Shown here: one piece after another, positions 42,954 through 52,148 of the stretch
Layout of the letters: every line of letters starts with the position of its first letter
Position numbering within the stretch: position 1 is the stretch's first letter
NCBI GenBank assembly: GCA_024642005.1
Contig: JAHECA010000021.1
Coordinates: 1 to 63,457 of the forward strand
Source of the DNA: Robiginitalea sp.
GTDB taxonomy: Bacteria > Bacteroidota > Bacteroidia > Flavobacteriales > Flavobacteriaceae
Length of the DNA: 63,457 nt
Direction: 5' to 3'
Position numbers and translations under genes: made by a program
Notes under the pieces: generated by a model
What the model was told of the DNA's origin: nothing
What the model saw: the letters and a program-made list of their open reading frames with translations, nothing else
Database searches by the model: none

Positions 42954-42984
42954 TTGACAGGAGTTTCCGTATTTGCTACCTTTC
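42954..42984 (+). promoter_or_regulatory. Candidate promoter of the NAD epimerase gene
   Basis: TTG at 42954-42956, a 20-bp spacer and TACCTTTC at 42977-42984 form a standard Bacteroidetes-type promoter. Leader about 11 bases to ATG 43000. Confidence 0.5.
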
Positions 42985-42999
42985 GGTAAACCATTCGCC

Positions 43000-43929
43000 A
43001 TGCAGACCATCTTAGGCGCCGGGGGGGCCATCGGACAGGCCCTGGCCCGGGAATTGCGCACCTTTTCGTCCCACATCCGGCTGGTGAGCCGGCATCCCGA
43101 AAAAACAGACTCCGACAATGAGTGCTTCCCCGCCGACCTGACCGACAAGGAGGCGGTACGCCATGCCGTGGCCGGGTCAGAAGTGGCCTATCTCACGGCA
43201 GGCCTTCCCTACGACCACAAGGTATGGGCATCTGACTGGCCCGTGATCATGGACAATGCGATTGCGGCCTGTGCGGAAGCCGGTACCCGCCTGGTCTTCT
43301 TCGACAATGTTTATATGTACGATCCGGCGTCCCTCGATCCGATGACCGAAGACACCCCGGTGGCACCAACCAGCCGGAAAGGCAAAATCCGGGCGGCCAT
43401 CGCCCACGCCCTGCTGGAGGCTCACCGGGCGGGAAAGCTGCAAGCCCTGGTTGCCCGTTCGGCCGACTTTTATGGCCCTGGGGTGCGCAACGTAAGCATC
43501 CTGACCGAGACCGTATTCAAACCCCTGAGCCAGGGCAAAAAAGCGAACTGGCTCGGGCGTGACGACAAGAAGCACTCCTTTACCTATGTGCCCGATGCCG
43601 CCCGGGCCACCGCCCTGCTGGGAAATACCCCTTCTGCCTACGGGCAGGTCTGGCACCTGCCCACGGCTGCCGACCCCTGCACAGGTCGTGAGTGGATCGC
43701 GCACATTGCGGCTGCCCTGAAGACTCAACCCCGCTACCGGGTTGCCGGCAGTGGCCTGGTGCGCCTGCTTGGGGTTTTTATGCCGATCATGCGGGAAACC
43801 GTGGAGATGCTCTACCAGTACGACCGCGACTATATCTTTGACAGCCGCAAGTTCGAAGCGGCCTTCAACATCGCCCCCACGCCCTACGAGGAAGGGATCC
43901 GAAGCGTCGTGGAGGCGGGCTTCAACTGA
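43000..43929 (+). CDS. NAD-dependent epimerase/dehydratase family protein
   Basis: A 309-residue short-chain dehydrogenase-fold protein. The nucleotide-binding loop is near the very start (MQTILGAGGAIGQALAREL), then SRHPEKTDSD, AVAGSEVAYLTAGLPYD and RLVFFDNVYMYDP. The typical YxxxK is not evident; RKGKIRAAIAHALLEAH follows the position where it is usually found, so it may be an atypical or non-catalytic member. The start at 43000 is preferred to 42973 because the glycine loop must be close to the N-terminus and a promoter lies just upstream. Substrate unknown. It is separate from the arabinose operon. Confidence 0.82.
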   Translation: MQTILGAGGAIGQALARELRTFSSHIRLVSRHPEKTDSDNECFPADLTDKEAVRHAVAGSEVAYLTAGLPYDHKVWASDWPVIMDNAIAACAEAGTRLVFFDNVYMYDPASLDPMTEDTPVAPTSRKGKIRAAIAHALLEAHRAGKLQALVARSADFYGPGVRNVSILTETVFKPLSQGKKANWLGRDDKKHSFTYVPDAARATALLGNTPSAYGQVWHLPTAADPCTGREWIAHIAAALKTQPRYRVAGSGLVRLLGVFMPIMRETVEMLYQYDRDYIFDSRKFEAAFNIAPTPYEEGIRSVVEAGFN

Positions 43930-43945
43930 CCTTCCGGCCCCTGAC

Positions 43946-43974
43946 ACAGGGGCGTTAAACCCCTGTTCCCTTTA
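43946..43974 (+). terminator. Intrinsic terminator after NAD epimerase gene
   Basis: A 7-bp stem ACAGGGG / CCCCTGT with a 7-base loop, followed by TCCCTTTAC. Modest strength. Confidence 0.5.
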
Positions 43975-44090
43975 CAGGCACCAACACCTTCGGAATATTA
44001 TATTACATTTAAGAGCCGGAAGGGCCGACCAAATGAACAAAATCGTCTGCTTCGCAGCCCTGCCAGTTTGATTAAATTGCCCAGCATACC

Positions 44091-46550
44091 ATGCAAACCA
44101 CCGACAGCCGCCTGAATGTTCTTCTTTCGATCTTGCTCTTTTTGCCCTTGCTGGCCTTTTCCTTCCAGACAGGGGGAACGCCTTCACAGGATTCTTTAGC
44201 CGTAAAGAAACCCGAGCCGATCTCGGTAGACCGGCTCGTGGCGGAAATGGAAGACCTCCGCAGCCTGATCAACCTGAATTCCAAAAAGATCATTCCCAGC
44301 GCCCGGCTGCAACGCATCGACTCCCTGTATCCCATATACAAGGAACTGATTTCGAACGAAGAAACGAAGGCGCGGGAATTCATGGTTTCCAACCCCAACC
44401 AGCAGAAGATCAACTACCTGATCAAACGATGGGAAGAATATCAGGTGCAGCTCACCGGGTGGGAAACGGAAATCACCAGCTATGTGGAACGAAACCTGCG
44501 CCTGCTCGAAGTTTTTCAATCTGAGTCAGAGGTTTGGAATCTCACCTATGAACGGGCCGTGGAAAACCAGGTCCCCACGGAATTGCTCAGCAACGTTAGC
44601 AGTGCAACCGACAATCTGAATACCATTGAAAAACAGATCAAGGACTATAATTTCGGCTTTCTGCGCCTTCAAACCCGGATCAACCGTCTTCGGCAAACCG
44701 TGGTGGAAATCGTGCAGGCCCTGTATGACAAAAGGGGGTCTGAAACATACGATCTCCTTTACCATAGGCACCCCCCCATCTGGCAGGTGACCCCAAAGGC
44801 AGAACCCGCCGGGCAGGAAACCGGCATCGGACAGGAATCCTTGGCCGATAATGGGATGAGGATATCGGAGCTGTTCCAGACCTACCGGGAAAAGCTCTAT
44901 TTACTCCTGATTTTCGGCCTGGTCCTGGGCTTTTTTATACGCTATCTGAAAAGGCAGTTGGTCAGGACCATCGGGCAGGAAGCAGCCGGCAAAACGACCG
45001 CCGAGTCATATCTCCTGTTCCGGTCACCCGCCCTGGTGATTGCGTTCATCCTGATCTTTACGGGCATGCTTCAGTTGCTGGGAGGCGCACGGTTCCTGGA
45101 GGATATCCTGATCCTAACCCTTCTTTTCCTGTCCATCCTCCTGATCAACTACCAGATCCCAGGACGGTTCAAGGGGCTTATTTACTCGTCCATCCTCTTC
45201 TTCGCCCTCGATTCGGTCAAGACCTACCTCTGGTTCGAATCGCTGCATTACCGGATTTACATGCTTACAGAAGCCCTGATCCTAGCGGGGGTTGTCTTCT
45301 ACTTTACCCGGCCGTACCTGAAGACACGCGAGCAGATGATTTCCTCGATAGGCAGGTTCATGATCCGGTTGGTGCCCCTGGCCTACCTGCTGAGCGCCGT
45401 CTCGATTATCTCAAACATCCTCGGGTACTCCAACCTTTCAGACCTGGCGCTGAAAATCTCTACGAAATCGGGCATTTCCGCCATCATAGCCTATGCCATC
45501 TTCCTGGTCTTCCAAAGTGTTATCGTGAGCTGGCTGGAGCAGCGTTTCCTGAACTCTGCGAATCCTGACCTGAGCCAGATGGAATTCCTTAAAAAACGTA
45601 TCATCCTGTTCTTGCGCTACGGGGTGCTTTTTTTCTTTCTGCTCGGGTTCCTCAATGTGATTGACGAACTGCGCAATATGATGGAATTCCTGAGCAGCCT
45701 GTTGACTGAGCCTTTTGTGGTGGGCAATCTCAAATTTACCCTGGGCTCCATCTTCATGTTTGTACTGATTTTGCTGTTGTCTTATGTGGTCTCCCGCCTG
45801 GTGGCCTTCCTGATCGGCGACCAATACGGCCTCCTGCCTTTCTTCAAGCTCCCGAAAGGGATCCCGGCAGCCATTTCCCTGGTGTTGCGATATTCCATTA
45901 TGGTCTTCGGGGTTGTTATTGCCCTGTCCTACCTCAATGTAGACCTCAGCGAGTTCAACCTGATGGCCGGCGCACTGGGGCTGGGGATCGGGTTCGGCCT
46001 GCAGACCGTTATCGCCAACTTCGTTTCGGGGCTTATCCTCGTCTTTGAACGGCCCATCCTGCCCGGGGATACCATAGAAGTAAACAACCTGATGGGCAAG
46101 GTTTCAAAAATTGGCGTGAGGGCTTCGAGCATCAGCACCTATGACGGGGCAGAGGTGGTCGTCCCCAATATGAACCTCGTCTCGAATGACCTGATCAACT
46201 GGACCCTTTCCGACAGCATCAAGCGGGTGGAAATCCTGGTTGGGACCACCTACGATGCCGATCCGAACCAGGTATTGGCCATCCTGAAGGAATGCGCCAC
46301 CGGGTTCGACTATGTGATCAAGGAGCGGGAACCCGTGGCGCTTTTTACGGCTTTCGGCGAGAGCTCCCTCGATTTCAGGCTGCTCTTCTGGGTACCCTTT
46401 GAAATAGGGCTCATGGCGAAAAGCGACGTATCGGTCTCCATTTACAACGCCTTCAGGGAGGCGGGTATCGAAATCCCCTTTCCGCAGCGCGATGTGCACA
46501 TCAAAAACCTGCCGCCGGGTACCGTTCCGCCAAAGGATGGAACAACATAA
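44091..46550 (+). CDS. Large MscS-family mechanosensitive channel
   Basis: An 819-residue membrane protein: signal peptide (SILLFLPLLAFSFQ), a helical periplasmic region (about residues 35-240), several membrane helices and a C-terminal MscS core. The pore helix is AGALGLGIGFGLQTVIANFV and the beta domain follows with RPILPGDTIEV, VGKV-like LMGKVSKIG, STYDGAEVVVPN and FPQRDVHI. The plan resembles the large KefA/MscK-type channels that release solutes on hypo-osmotic shock. No partner gene is obvious; the next gene is separated by a hairpin. Confidence 0.93.
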   Translation: MQTTDSRLNVLLSILLFLPLLAFSFQTGGTPSQDSLAVKKPEPISVDRLVAEMEDLRSLINLNSKKIIPSARLQRIDSLYPIYKELISNEETKAREFMVSNPNQQKINYLIKRWEEYQVQLTGWETEITSYVERNLRLLEVFQSESEVWNLTYERAVENQVPTELLSNVSSATDNLNTIEKQIKDYNFGFLRLQTRINRLRQTVVEIVQALYDKRGSETYDLLYHRHPPIWQVTPKAEPAGQETGIGQESLADNGMRISELFQTYREKLYLLLIFGLVLGFFIRYLKRQLVRTIGQEAAGKTTAESYLLFRSPALVIAFILIFTGMLQLLGGARFLEDILILTLLFLSILLINYQIPGRFKGLIYSSILFFALDSVKTYLWFESLHYRIYMLTEALILAGVVFYFTRPYLKTREQMISSIGRFMIRLVPLAYLLSAVSIISNILGYSNLSDLALKISTKSGISAIIAYAIFLVFQSVIVSWLEQRFLNSANPDLSQMEFLKKRIILFLRYGVLFFFLLGFLNVIDELRNMMEFLSSLLTEPFVVGNLKFTLGSIFMFVLILLLSYVVSRLVAFLIGDQYGLLPFFKLPKGIPAAISLVLRYSIMVFGVVIALSYLNVDLSEFNLMAGALGLGIGFGLQTVIANFVSGLILVFERPILPGDTIEVNNLMGKVSKIGVRASSISTYDGAEVVVPNMNLVSNDLINWTLSDSIKRVEILVGTTYDADPNQVLAILKECATGFDYVIKEREPVALFTAFGESSLDFRLLFWVPFEIGLMAKSDVSVSIYNAFREAGIEIPFPQRDVHIKNLPPGTVPPKDGTT

Positions 46551-46649
46551 TCCCTTCGCACGGCACGGCATAGGTTGGTTTACAATATCTTAATTCTGCG
46601 GGCAATTCACCGCTGAGAATAATTTGTATATTATCGCCACAAAAAAATA

Positions 46650-46676
46650 ATCGGGCTTCTTATAGCCCGATATCTC
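46650..46676. terminator. Hairpin between MscS and AsmA-like genes
   Basis: Stem ATCGGGCT / AGCCCGAT with a TCTTAT loop. It is preceded by A7 and followed by ATCTCTT, so its T tract is better on the minus strand, although both flanking genes read rightward. It may still stop transcription from the MscS gene. Confidence 0.5.
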
Positions 46677-46706
46677 TTCGATGGGCTCAACCAAAAAAGA
46701 CCGATC

Positions 46707-48875
46707 ATGGCCTCCCGGAAAAAAATACTGAAATACACAGGTATCAGTCTTTTGGTGGCGCTGATACTCTTGCTGATCTTCTTGCCAACCCTGGCCAAAA
46801 ACTACGCCATCAAAAACAGCAAAACCCTGGTGGGGCGCCAGATCGACATGGAAAGGCTGAGGCTGAATTATTTTACCGGCACGGTAAGGGTCTACGGCTT
46901 CAAGATGTTCGAAGCGAACGGGCAGGATGTTTTTGTGTCCTTTGACACGCTGGTGGTAAACACGGTCCCCTATAAATACCTCAGCAATGTGAAAGCCCTC
47001 GACCAGTTCTACCTCCAGGGCCTTGAGGTCAATCTTGCCAAAAGGGATTCCACCTTCAACTATGACGACCTGGTAGCCTTCCATAGCGCACCCGACAGCG
47101 CTGAAACCGAAGAAGCCGAAGCCTTTAAATACCTGCTCAATAACATTGAACTGAAAGATGCCACATTCCGCTTTTACGATGCCGATGTGGACCACACCAC
47201 GGAAATAGCCGATTTTTCCCTGTTCATCCCTTCCATCGCCTGGGACCAGGCGCATGAAAGCGATGCCGACATTGCATTCAACCTCGGCGAAACTGCCGAG
47301 GTCAGGGTTAAATCCAACGTTCACCCGGGCACGGGCAATTTCAAGAGCAGCGTGGAGATCGACAGCCTGCAGTTGAGTTCCTTTTACAACTATATCCTTG
47401 AATACGCCAATATCAATAGCCTGGAAGGTACGGTCAATGCCGTGATCGAATTGAGAGGGAACATTAACAGTCCCATGGAGACCCTTGTCTCCGGGGAAGT
47501 GGAGGCCCTGAATCCACTTATGACGGATCAGAAAGACGTCGCTTTCCTGTCGGGTAAAAAAGTCCTTTGCACCCTGGGCGAGATCAATTATGCAAAGGAT
47601 TCCTATATCATAGACGACCTGGTTTTTGAACAACCCTACGTGAAATTCGAGCTCGATTCGGTTTCGAACAACTTTTTCCGGATTTTCAACTACGATCCGG
47701 AAGCCCCTGGAGACGACAGCGATTCGCTGTACTATGCCATCAACAGGGTGGAGGTACTACAGGGACGCATGGACTATACCGACAACCTGACCGGTGCCCC
47801 GTTCAATTATGCCCTGAGCGAAATTGCCATGGACGCCGACAGCATCCAAAGCGACAGTGAATGGGTAGACCTGCTGGCCACCATGGTGCTCAACGAGCGC
47901 GGCAAGCTCAAAGCCGAGGTAGGGTATAACCCGTCAGACCCCATGTTTGCCACCATCGACATCGCTATCGAGGAATTCCAGCTCTCAGACCTCAACATCT
48001 ATTCCAATTACTATATGGGGCATTCCATCCTGACCGGCGATATGTTCTACTTTTCAGACACGAAGATCACGGGAGGCCAGCTGGAGAGCGAAAACCACCT
48101 GCTCATCAAGCAGGTTGCCGTCGAGAATATCAAAGGGGGGCTTTTTGCCATCCCCCTGAAACTGGCCGTATGGCTGCTCAAAGACCGGAACGGGGATATT
48201 GAGCTGGACGTGCCCGTGAGAGGAAACCTGGATGACCCCACCGTGGACGCCTGGGCCCTGGTGGGTACAACCCTGAAGAAAAAGATCTTCAATGCCACCG
48301 ATAATCCCATTTTGCCCCTGGCCCGCTATATTGACGCCGACCCTGATGACCTGAAAAGCATTGCCGTGCATTATCCCGACACGGCCCTGACCGCAGACCA
48401 GACCCGGCAGCTCGACCTGATTCTGCAACTCGAGCGCGAAAAGGAAGGATTGAAGGTGGAAATGAACTTCGTGGGGGAAGATTCCCTTCAGCTCGGAATT
48501 GCCCTGTCTCATGCACGCCAGCGGTACGGCGATGCTACACGCCGCGACCCCGACCTCGCATCTGAGGAATTTCAAACCTTCATGAGGGAACAAACCGCGG
48601 CAGACTCCCTGGGAGGTGAGGGTTCCCTCCGCCAGTACGCCTTGGCCATCGGGGCCGATTCCCTGGCTACGGAGTACATGGACACCATGATTTCCAGGGT
48701 AGATGCTTTCCTGAAGGCCAGGCAACCCGATACCCGTATAGAAGTGCGAAAAGCCAAAGTGAGCGACAAGGAGAACATAGACGCCCCCCCCCAATTCAGC
48801 ATGAAATATACGCTCAGGGAGAAGGAAGAAGAAGCCGCACCGGCACCCCTCCCGGAAAGCACTCCTGAAGGTTGA
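46707..48875 (+). CDS. AsmA-like / DUF748 domain protein
   Basis: A 722-residue protein with one N-terminal membrane anchor (TGISLLVALILLLIFLPTLA) and a long beta-rich periplasmic region. Features of DUF748 and AsmA-like proteins are RLRLNYFTGTVRVYGFKMFE near the start, VNTVPYKYL, and the C-terminal PLKLAVWLLKDRNGDIELDV followed by PVRGNLDDP. Such bridge-like proteins are thought to carry lipids from inner to outer membrane. The last 120 residues are acidic and probably disordered. It is followed by a CDP-alcohol phosphatidyltransferase gene under a separate promoter. Confidence 0.85.
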   Translation: MASRKKILKYTGISLLVALILLLIFLPTLAKNYAIKNSKTLVGRQIDMERLRLNYFTGTVRVYGFKMFEANGQDVFVSFDTLVVNTVPYKYLSNVKALDQFYLQGLEVNLAKRDSTFNYDDLVAFHSAPDSAETEEAEAFKYLLNNIELKDATFRFYDADVDHTTEIADFSLFIPSIAWDQAHESDADIAFNLGETAEVRVKSNVHPGTGNFKSSVEIDSLQLSSFYNYILEYANINSLEGTVNAVIELRGNINSPMETLVSGEVEALNPLMTDQKDVAFLSGKKVLCTLGEINYAKDSYIIDDLVFEQPYVKFELDSVSNNFFRIFNYDPEAPGDDSDSLYYAINRVEVLQGRMDYTDNLTGAPFNYALSEIAMDADSIQSDSEWVDLLATMVLNERGKLKAEVGYNPSDPMFATIDIAIEEFQLSDLNIYSNYYMGHSILTGDMFYFSDTKITGGQLESENHLLIKQVAVENIKGGLFAIPLKLAVWLLKDRNGDIELDVPVRGNLDDPTVDAWALVGTTLKKKIFNATDNPILPLARYIDADPDDLKSIAVHYPDTALTADQTRQLDLILQLEREKEGLKVEMNFVGEDSLQLGIALSHARQRYGDATRRDPDLASEEFQTFMREQTAADSLGGEGSLRQYALAIGADSLATEYMDTMISRVDAFLKARQPDTRIEVRKAKVSDKENIDAPPQFSMKYTLREKEEEAAPAPLPESTPEG

Positions 48876-48892
48876 CCCACCGCGCACTGCGC

Positions 48893-48935
48893 TGATGAAA
48901 ATCATTTGTATGGCGGCGGCATTACCGTAAATTGG
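48893..48935 (+). promoter_or_regulatory. Composite Crp/Fnr-type promoter, phosphatidyltransferase gene
   Basis: TGATGAAAATCA at 48893-48904 and -7 box TAAATTGG at 48928-48935, centre spacing exactly 33 bp. Predicted start near 48939, so translation should begin at ATG 48953 and not at the in-frame TTG at 48932. Confidence 0.65.
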
Positions 48936-48952
48936 AAACAGAATTCACCGGC

Positions 48953-49552
48953 ATGAACCCGTTCAAAGACTTCAATATTGCCGATTGGTTCTCCTTCTAC
49001 AGGGTCCTGGCCTTTCCAGTGCTGGTTGCCGTGCTGGTATGGGGTACGCGTGATGTTTTTACCTGGCTGCTGCTGATCAGCTACAGTACCGACGCCATAG
49101 ACGGGCAGCTGGCCCGCCGCCTGAACCTCTGCAGTGCCCGCGGTGCCCAGCTCGACTCCATCGGCGACCAGCTTACCCTGGCTGTCGGCCTTGTCGGGCT
49201 GTGGGTTTTCGAAGCTGATTTTGTCTACCATTACCTCTGGCCAATCGGCCTGGCCCTTTTCCTCTATATGCTGCAGATGGTAATTGCCTTTTTTAAATAC
49301 GGCAAAGCAACTGCCTTCCACACTTACATGGCCAAGACCTCCGCATTGCTGCAGGGTATTTTCGTGCTCTGGGCGCTTTTCTTCGGCCCCGAAACCTGGT
49401 TGTTCTGGCTGGTGATTGTAATGGGGGTGCTCGAAACAGCCGAGGAAATCACCCTGATCTTCCTTTACGACAACTGGGTAAAGGACGTAAAAAGCTACTT
49501 CTGGGCGCTGAGCGACCCAAGGCGCAAAAACCGACCGGAGCATTCCATCTGA
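48953..49552 (+). CDS. CDP-alcohol phosphatidyltransferase family protein
   Basis: A 199-residue membrane protein with about six helices. The catalytic signature D-x2-D-G-x2-A-R-x8-G-x3-D-x3-D is complete: DAIDGQLAR, eight residues to ARGAQLD, then SIGDQ, giving the four metal Asp residues. The family transfers a phospho-group from a CDP-alcohol to an alcohol, for example in phosphatidylglycerol-phosphate, cardiolipin or phosphatidylserine synthesis; the acceptor cannot be assigned. The composite promoter upstream places it with the Mla operon in the same predicted regulon, hinting at phospholipid remodelling. It converges with the sulfatase gene. Confidence 0.9.
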   Translation: MNPFKDFNIADWFSFYRVLAFPVLVAVLVWGTRDVFTWLLLISYSTDAIDGQLARRLNLCSARGAQLDSIGDQLTLAVGLVGLWVFEADFVYHYLWPIGLALFLYMLQMVIAFFKYGKATAFHTYMAKTSALLQGIFVLWALFFGPETWLFWLVIVMGVLETAEEITLIFLYDNWVKDVKSYFWALSDPRRKNRPEHSI

Positions 49553-49586
49553 ACGTTCCGTCAGGAGGTAAGGCAGGGGTTGTCCC

Positions 49587-51263
49587 CTACTCCTTTTTTC
49601 GCTTGGCGAGGATTTCGTCCAGCCTTGCCTGGTTCACCCCGAAAATGCCATCGCGCTCCACATCGTCCAGAAATACGTCGATGTAATGCCGGTTCAGGGA
49701 ATCGCTGTCGCCGTATTTTTCGCGGAGCTGCTCCAGTTCGCGGTGCAGCCGTTCCTGTACGTCGGCATAGGCCGGGTCGTCGTACACGTTATGCCGTTCC
49801 TGCGGGTCTTTTTTCCGGTCTATAAGCTCCCAGTAGTCGAGGTCGAAGTAGTAGTGGATGAGCTTGTAGTCTTTGGTAACGATGGCGTAGTGCCGGTTCA
49901 CCATATGCTCGGCCGGGTATTCGTAATAGTGGTAATACACCGCCTCCCTGTTCCAGTCTTCCAGTTTCCCGGTAAGGACGGGCAGCAGGCTCTCGCCCTG
50001 CATGTCGCCCGGCTGGGCCACCCCGGCCGCATCGAGGAAGGTCTGGGCGAAATCGAGGTTCTGCACCATTTCATCTGATGTGCTCCCCGGCGCCACCTGG
50101 CCCGGCCAGGATACCAGCAGGGGGGTCTTGAACGACTCGTCGTAGACGAAGCGCTTGTCGAACCAGCCGTGCTCGCCCAGGTAGAAGCCCTGGTCGGAGG
50201 TGTAGACGATAATGGTGTTTTCCATTAAGTTGTTGGCTTCCAAATAGTCGAGCAGCCGCCCGACATTCTCATCAACTGCCTGAATGGTGCCCAGATAGTC
50301 CTGCAGGTAGCGCTGGTATTTCCACTTCATGATTTCCTCTTCCGTCATATTCGGGTAGGCGGCCCTGAATGCTTCGTTTATGGGGCCGTAGTATTTGTCG
50401 AAGGTGGCGCGCTGTTCAGCATCCATCCGCCCCACGCTGAAATTGAACCGCAGCGTGTCGATGCCGATCTCGGCCAGGCCCATTTCCTTCATGACCCGGG
50501 GGTAAATCTTATTGTCTCCCGACCAGTTCATATGCCGGCGCACGCTCATCTCGGCCACGGCAGCGGCCGGGCGAGTGGCGTAATCGTCAAAGAGGGTGGC
50601 CGGCTCGGGGAAGGTGCGGGTCGTGTAATCTGCCATGTGTCGTTCGGCCATGAGCCAGGAGCGGTGGGGAGCCTTATGCAGGTACATGAGCAGGAAAGGC
50701 TCGTCGGGGTTGCGCTCCTTCTCCAGCCAGTCGAGGGTCATGTCGGTAACCACATCGGTTACATAGCCGGGCACGGTAACCTTCCCTTCATTCTTGGTAA
50801 TGAATTCGGGGTTGTAATACGCCCCCTGCCCGGGCAGGATCTTGAACTGGTCAAAACCCCTGGGGTTGTTCCCGAAGTGGAGCTTCCCGAACATGGCCGT
50901 CTGGTATCCCGCTTTCTGAAGCAGTTGCGGGAAGGTCACATTGGTGCTGTCGAAGGGGAAATGGTTGTCGATCTTGCCATTGAGGTGCGAATGCTTCCCG
51001 GTCAGGATTGTGGCCCGCGAGGGGGCACAGATCGAATTGGTGACGCTGGCGTTGGTGAACAGCATGCCCATCGCAGCGATGCGGTCGATGTTCGGCGTCT
51101 GTATCAAGTGGCTGCCATATGCCGATATGGCCTGATAGGCATGGTCGTCGGCCATGATAAAGACGATGTTCGGGCGCCTGGCGGGCACTTCCTTTTCACT
51201 GCCGCAGCTCAGGGCCAGCAGGCCGGCCAATCCGAATATCAGGTACCAGAAAGGGCGTTTCAT
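49587..51263 (-). CDS. Sulfatase lipoprotein (formylglycine type)
   Basis: A 558-residue type I sulfatase. The signal peptide ends in a lipobox (LLALSC). The formylglycine motif is C79-A-P-S-R followed by ATILTGKH; metal ligands are in VFIMADDH near the start and YTSDQGFYLGEHGW later. The C-terminal part includes DYWELIDRKKDPQERHNVYD, the block that contacts substrate in polysaccharide sulfatases. It needs an anaerobic or FGE-type maturase, not present here. The target may be a sulfated algal glycan, but no glycan locus surrounds it. ATG 51263 begins the signal peptide; an earlier ATG at 51278 adds five residues. Confidence 0.93.
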   Translation of the reverse strand: MKRPFWYLIFGLAGLLALSCGSEKEVPARRPNIVFIMADDHAYQAISAYGSHLIQTPNIDRIAAMGMLFTNASVTNSICAPSRATILTGKHSHLNGKIDNHFPFDSTNVTFPQLLQKAGYQTAMFGKLHFGNNPRGFDQFKILPGQGAYYNPEFITKNEGKVTVPGYVTDVVTDMTLDWLEKERNPDEPFLLMYLHKAPHRSWLMAERHMADYTTRTFPEPATLFDDYATRPAAAVAEMSVRRHMNWSGDNKIYPRVMKEMGLAEIGIDTLRFNFSVGRMDAEQRATFDKYYGPINEAFRAAYPNMTEEEIMKWKYQRYLQDYLGTIQAVDENVGRLLDYLEANNLMENTIIVYTSDQGFYLGEHGWFDKRFVYDESFKTPLLVSWPGQVAPGSTSDEMVQNLDFAQTFLDAAGVAQPGDMQGESLLPVLTGKLEDWNREAVYYHYYEYPAEHMVNRHYAIVTKDYKLIHYYFDLDYWELIDRKKDPQERHNVYDDPAYADVQERLHRELEQLREKYGDSDSLNRHYIDVFLDDVERDGIFGVNQARLDEILAKRKKE

Positions 51264-51426
51264 GTCTGTTGGTTTCAAGTGGTTAAGCCAGGAAGTTACG
51301 GAAATTAAGCGGACCTATTTGCTCCTGCTCTGTATCAAACCGGCGAACTGGCCCGATACGGGAACACGGCGTTTTCTATTGGCTGCTTTTCCTCCCAAGT
51401 TTACTTACGGCGCGGTTGTTCAGGGC

Positions 51427-52098
51427 TTATGCATTGCCGGGAGAATCGTCTGAAATACGCAGCCACACCGCCAGGGCGACCAGTATGTGCGCCCCGTAAT
51501 AAGTGGGCAAGATCAGGAAATCCCAGCGGGTGTAGCTCATAAACTCCCGGAAGGCGATCAGGGTATCAGAAAACAGGACAAGGCCGATACCCAACAGGTA
51601 GAAGGTGCGCGACGGGCCCCTGGGTGTTATGCCCCAGGCGGCTCCCATGGAAAAGCAGGAAACAAACAAATAGGCCAGGGCCGCCCACATCAGTACCGGG
51701 TCTGAAATGCCCCCGTAGAGTGAGGTAAAAAAGAAAATGAGGTAACCGCCACAGAACAGGGCTGTAACGGGCAAATGCAGCCTCCCGTGGCAAAGGGCAT
51801 AGCCCAGGTAGCCCAGGTGCGCCAAAAAGAAGAAACCGATGCCGTACACGAACATCAGGGCGTCGCCCCCCCGGTTGGAAAGGAAATAGTCCCCGACAAT
51901 GGAAAAGGCGAAAGCCCCGATCACCATCCAAAGGTCAGACCTTCGTAAGCCCTTCCTGCCCATAAGCCACAGGATGGCCACGATGCCGAGGCCTGCTGAG
52001 CCGGATTGGAACAAAAAACCCCCGACGGTGAGGGCCAATGCGGCGAACACCACCTGCCCGAGCAGCAGGGTAAGCAAGATGGTCTTGTTTGGCTTCAT
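51427..52098 (-). CDS. Lysoplasmalogenase (YhhN family)
   Basis: A 223-residue protein with about eight membrane helices. The YhhN/TMEM86 pattern is present: WMVIGAFAFSIVGDYFLS with the conserved Asp, a central GYLGYAL segment, LGIGLVLFSDTLIAFREF with the second Asp, and LILPTYYGAHILVALAV with the His. Enzymes of this family cleave the vinyl-ether bond of lysoplasmalogens; for bacterial members the true substrate is often unclear. Downstream gene of a leftward run after the PhnA gene (50 bp gap). Confidence 0.88.
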   Translation of the reverse strand: MKPNKTILLTLLLGQVVFAALALTVGGFLFQSGSAGLGIVAILWLMGRKGLRRSDLWMVIGAFAFSIVGDYFLSNRGGDALMFVYGIGFFFLAHLGYLGYALCHGRLHLPVTALFCGGYLIFFFTSLYGGISDPVLMWAALAYLFVSCFSMGAAWGITPRGPSRTFYLLGIGLVLFSDTLIAFREFMSYTRWDFLILPTYYGAHILVALAVWLRISDDSPGNA

Positions 52099-52148
52099 GC
52101 GATACAGATCAGGGGCTGCCGCCAGTTTGCGGAAAACCCGGTTAGTGC

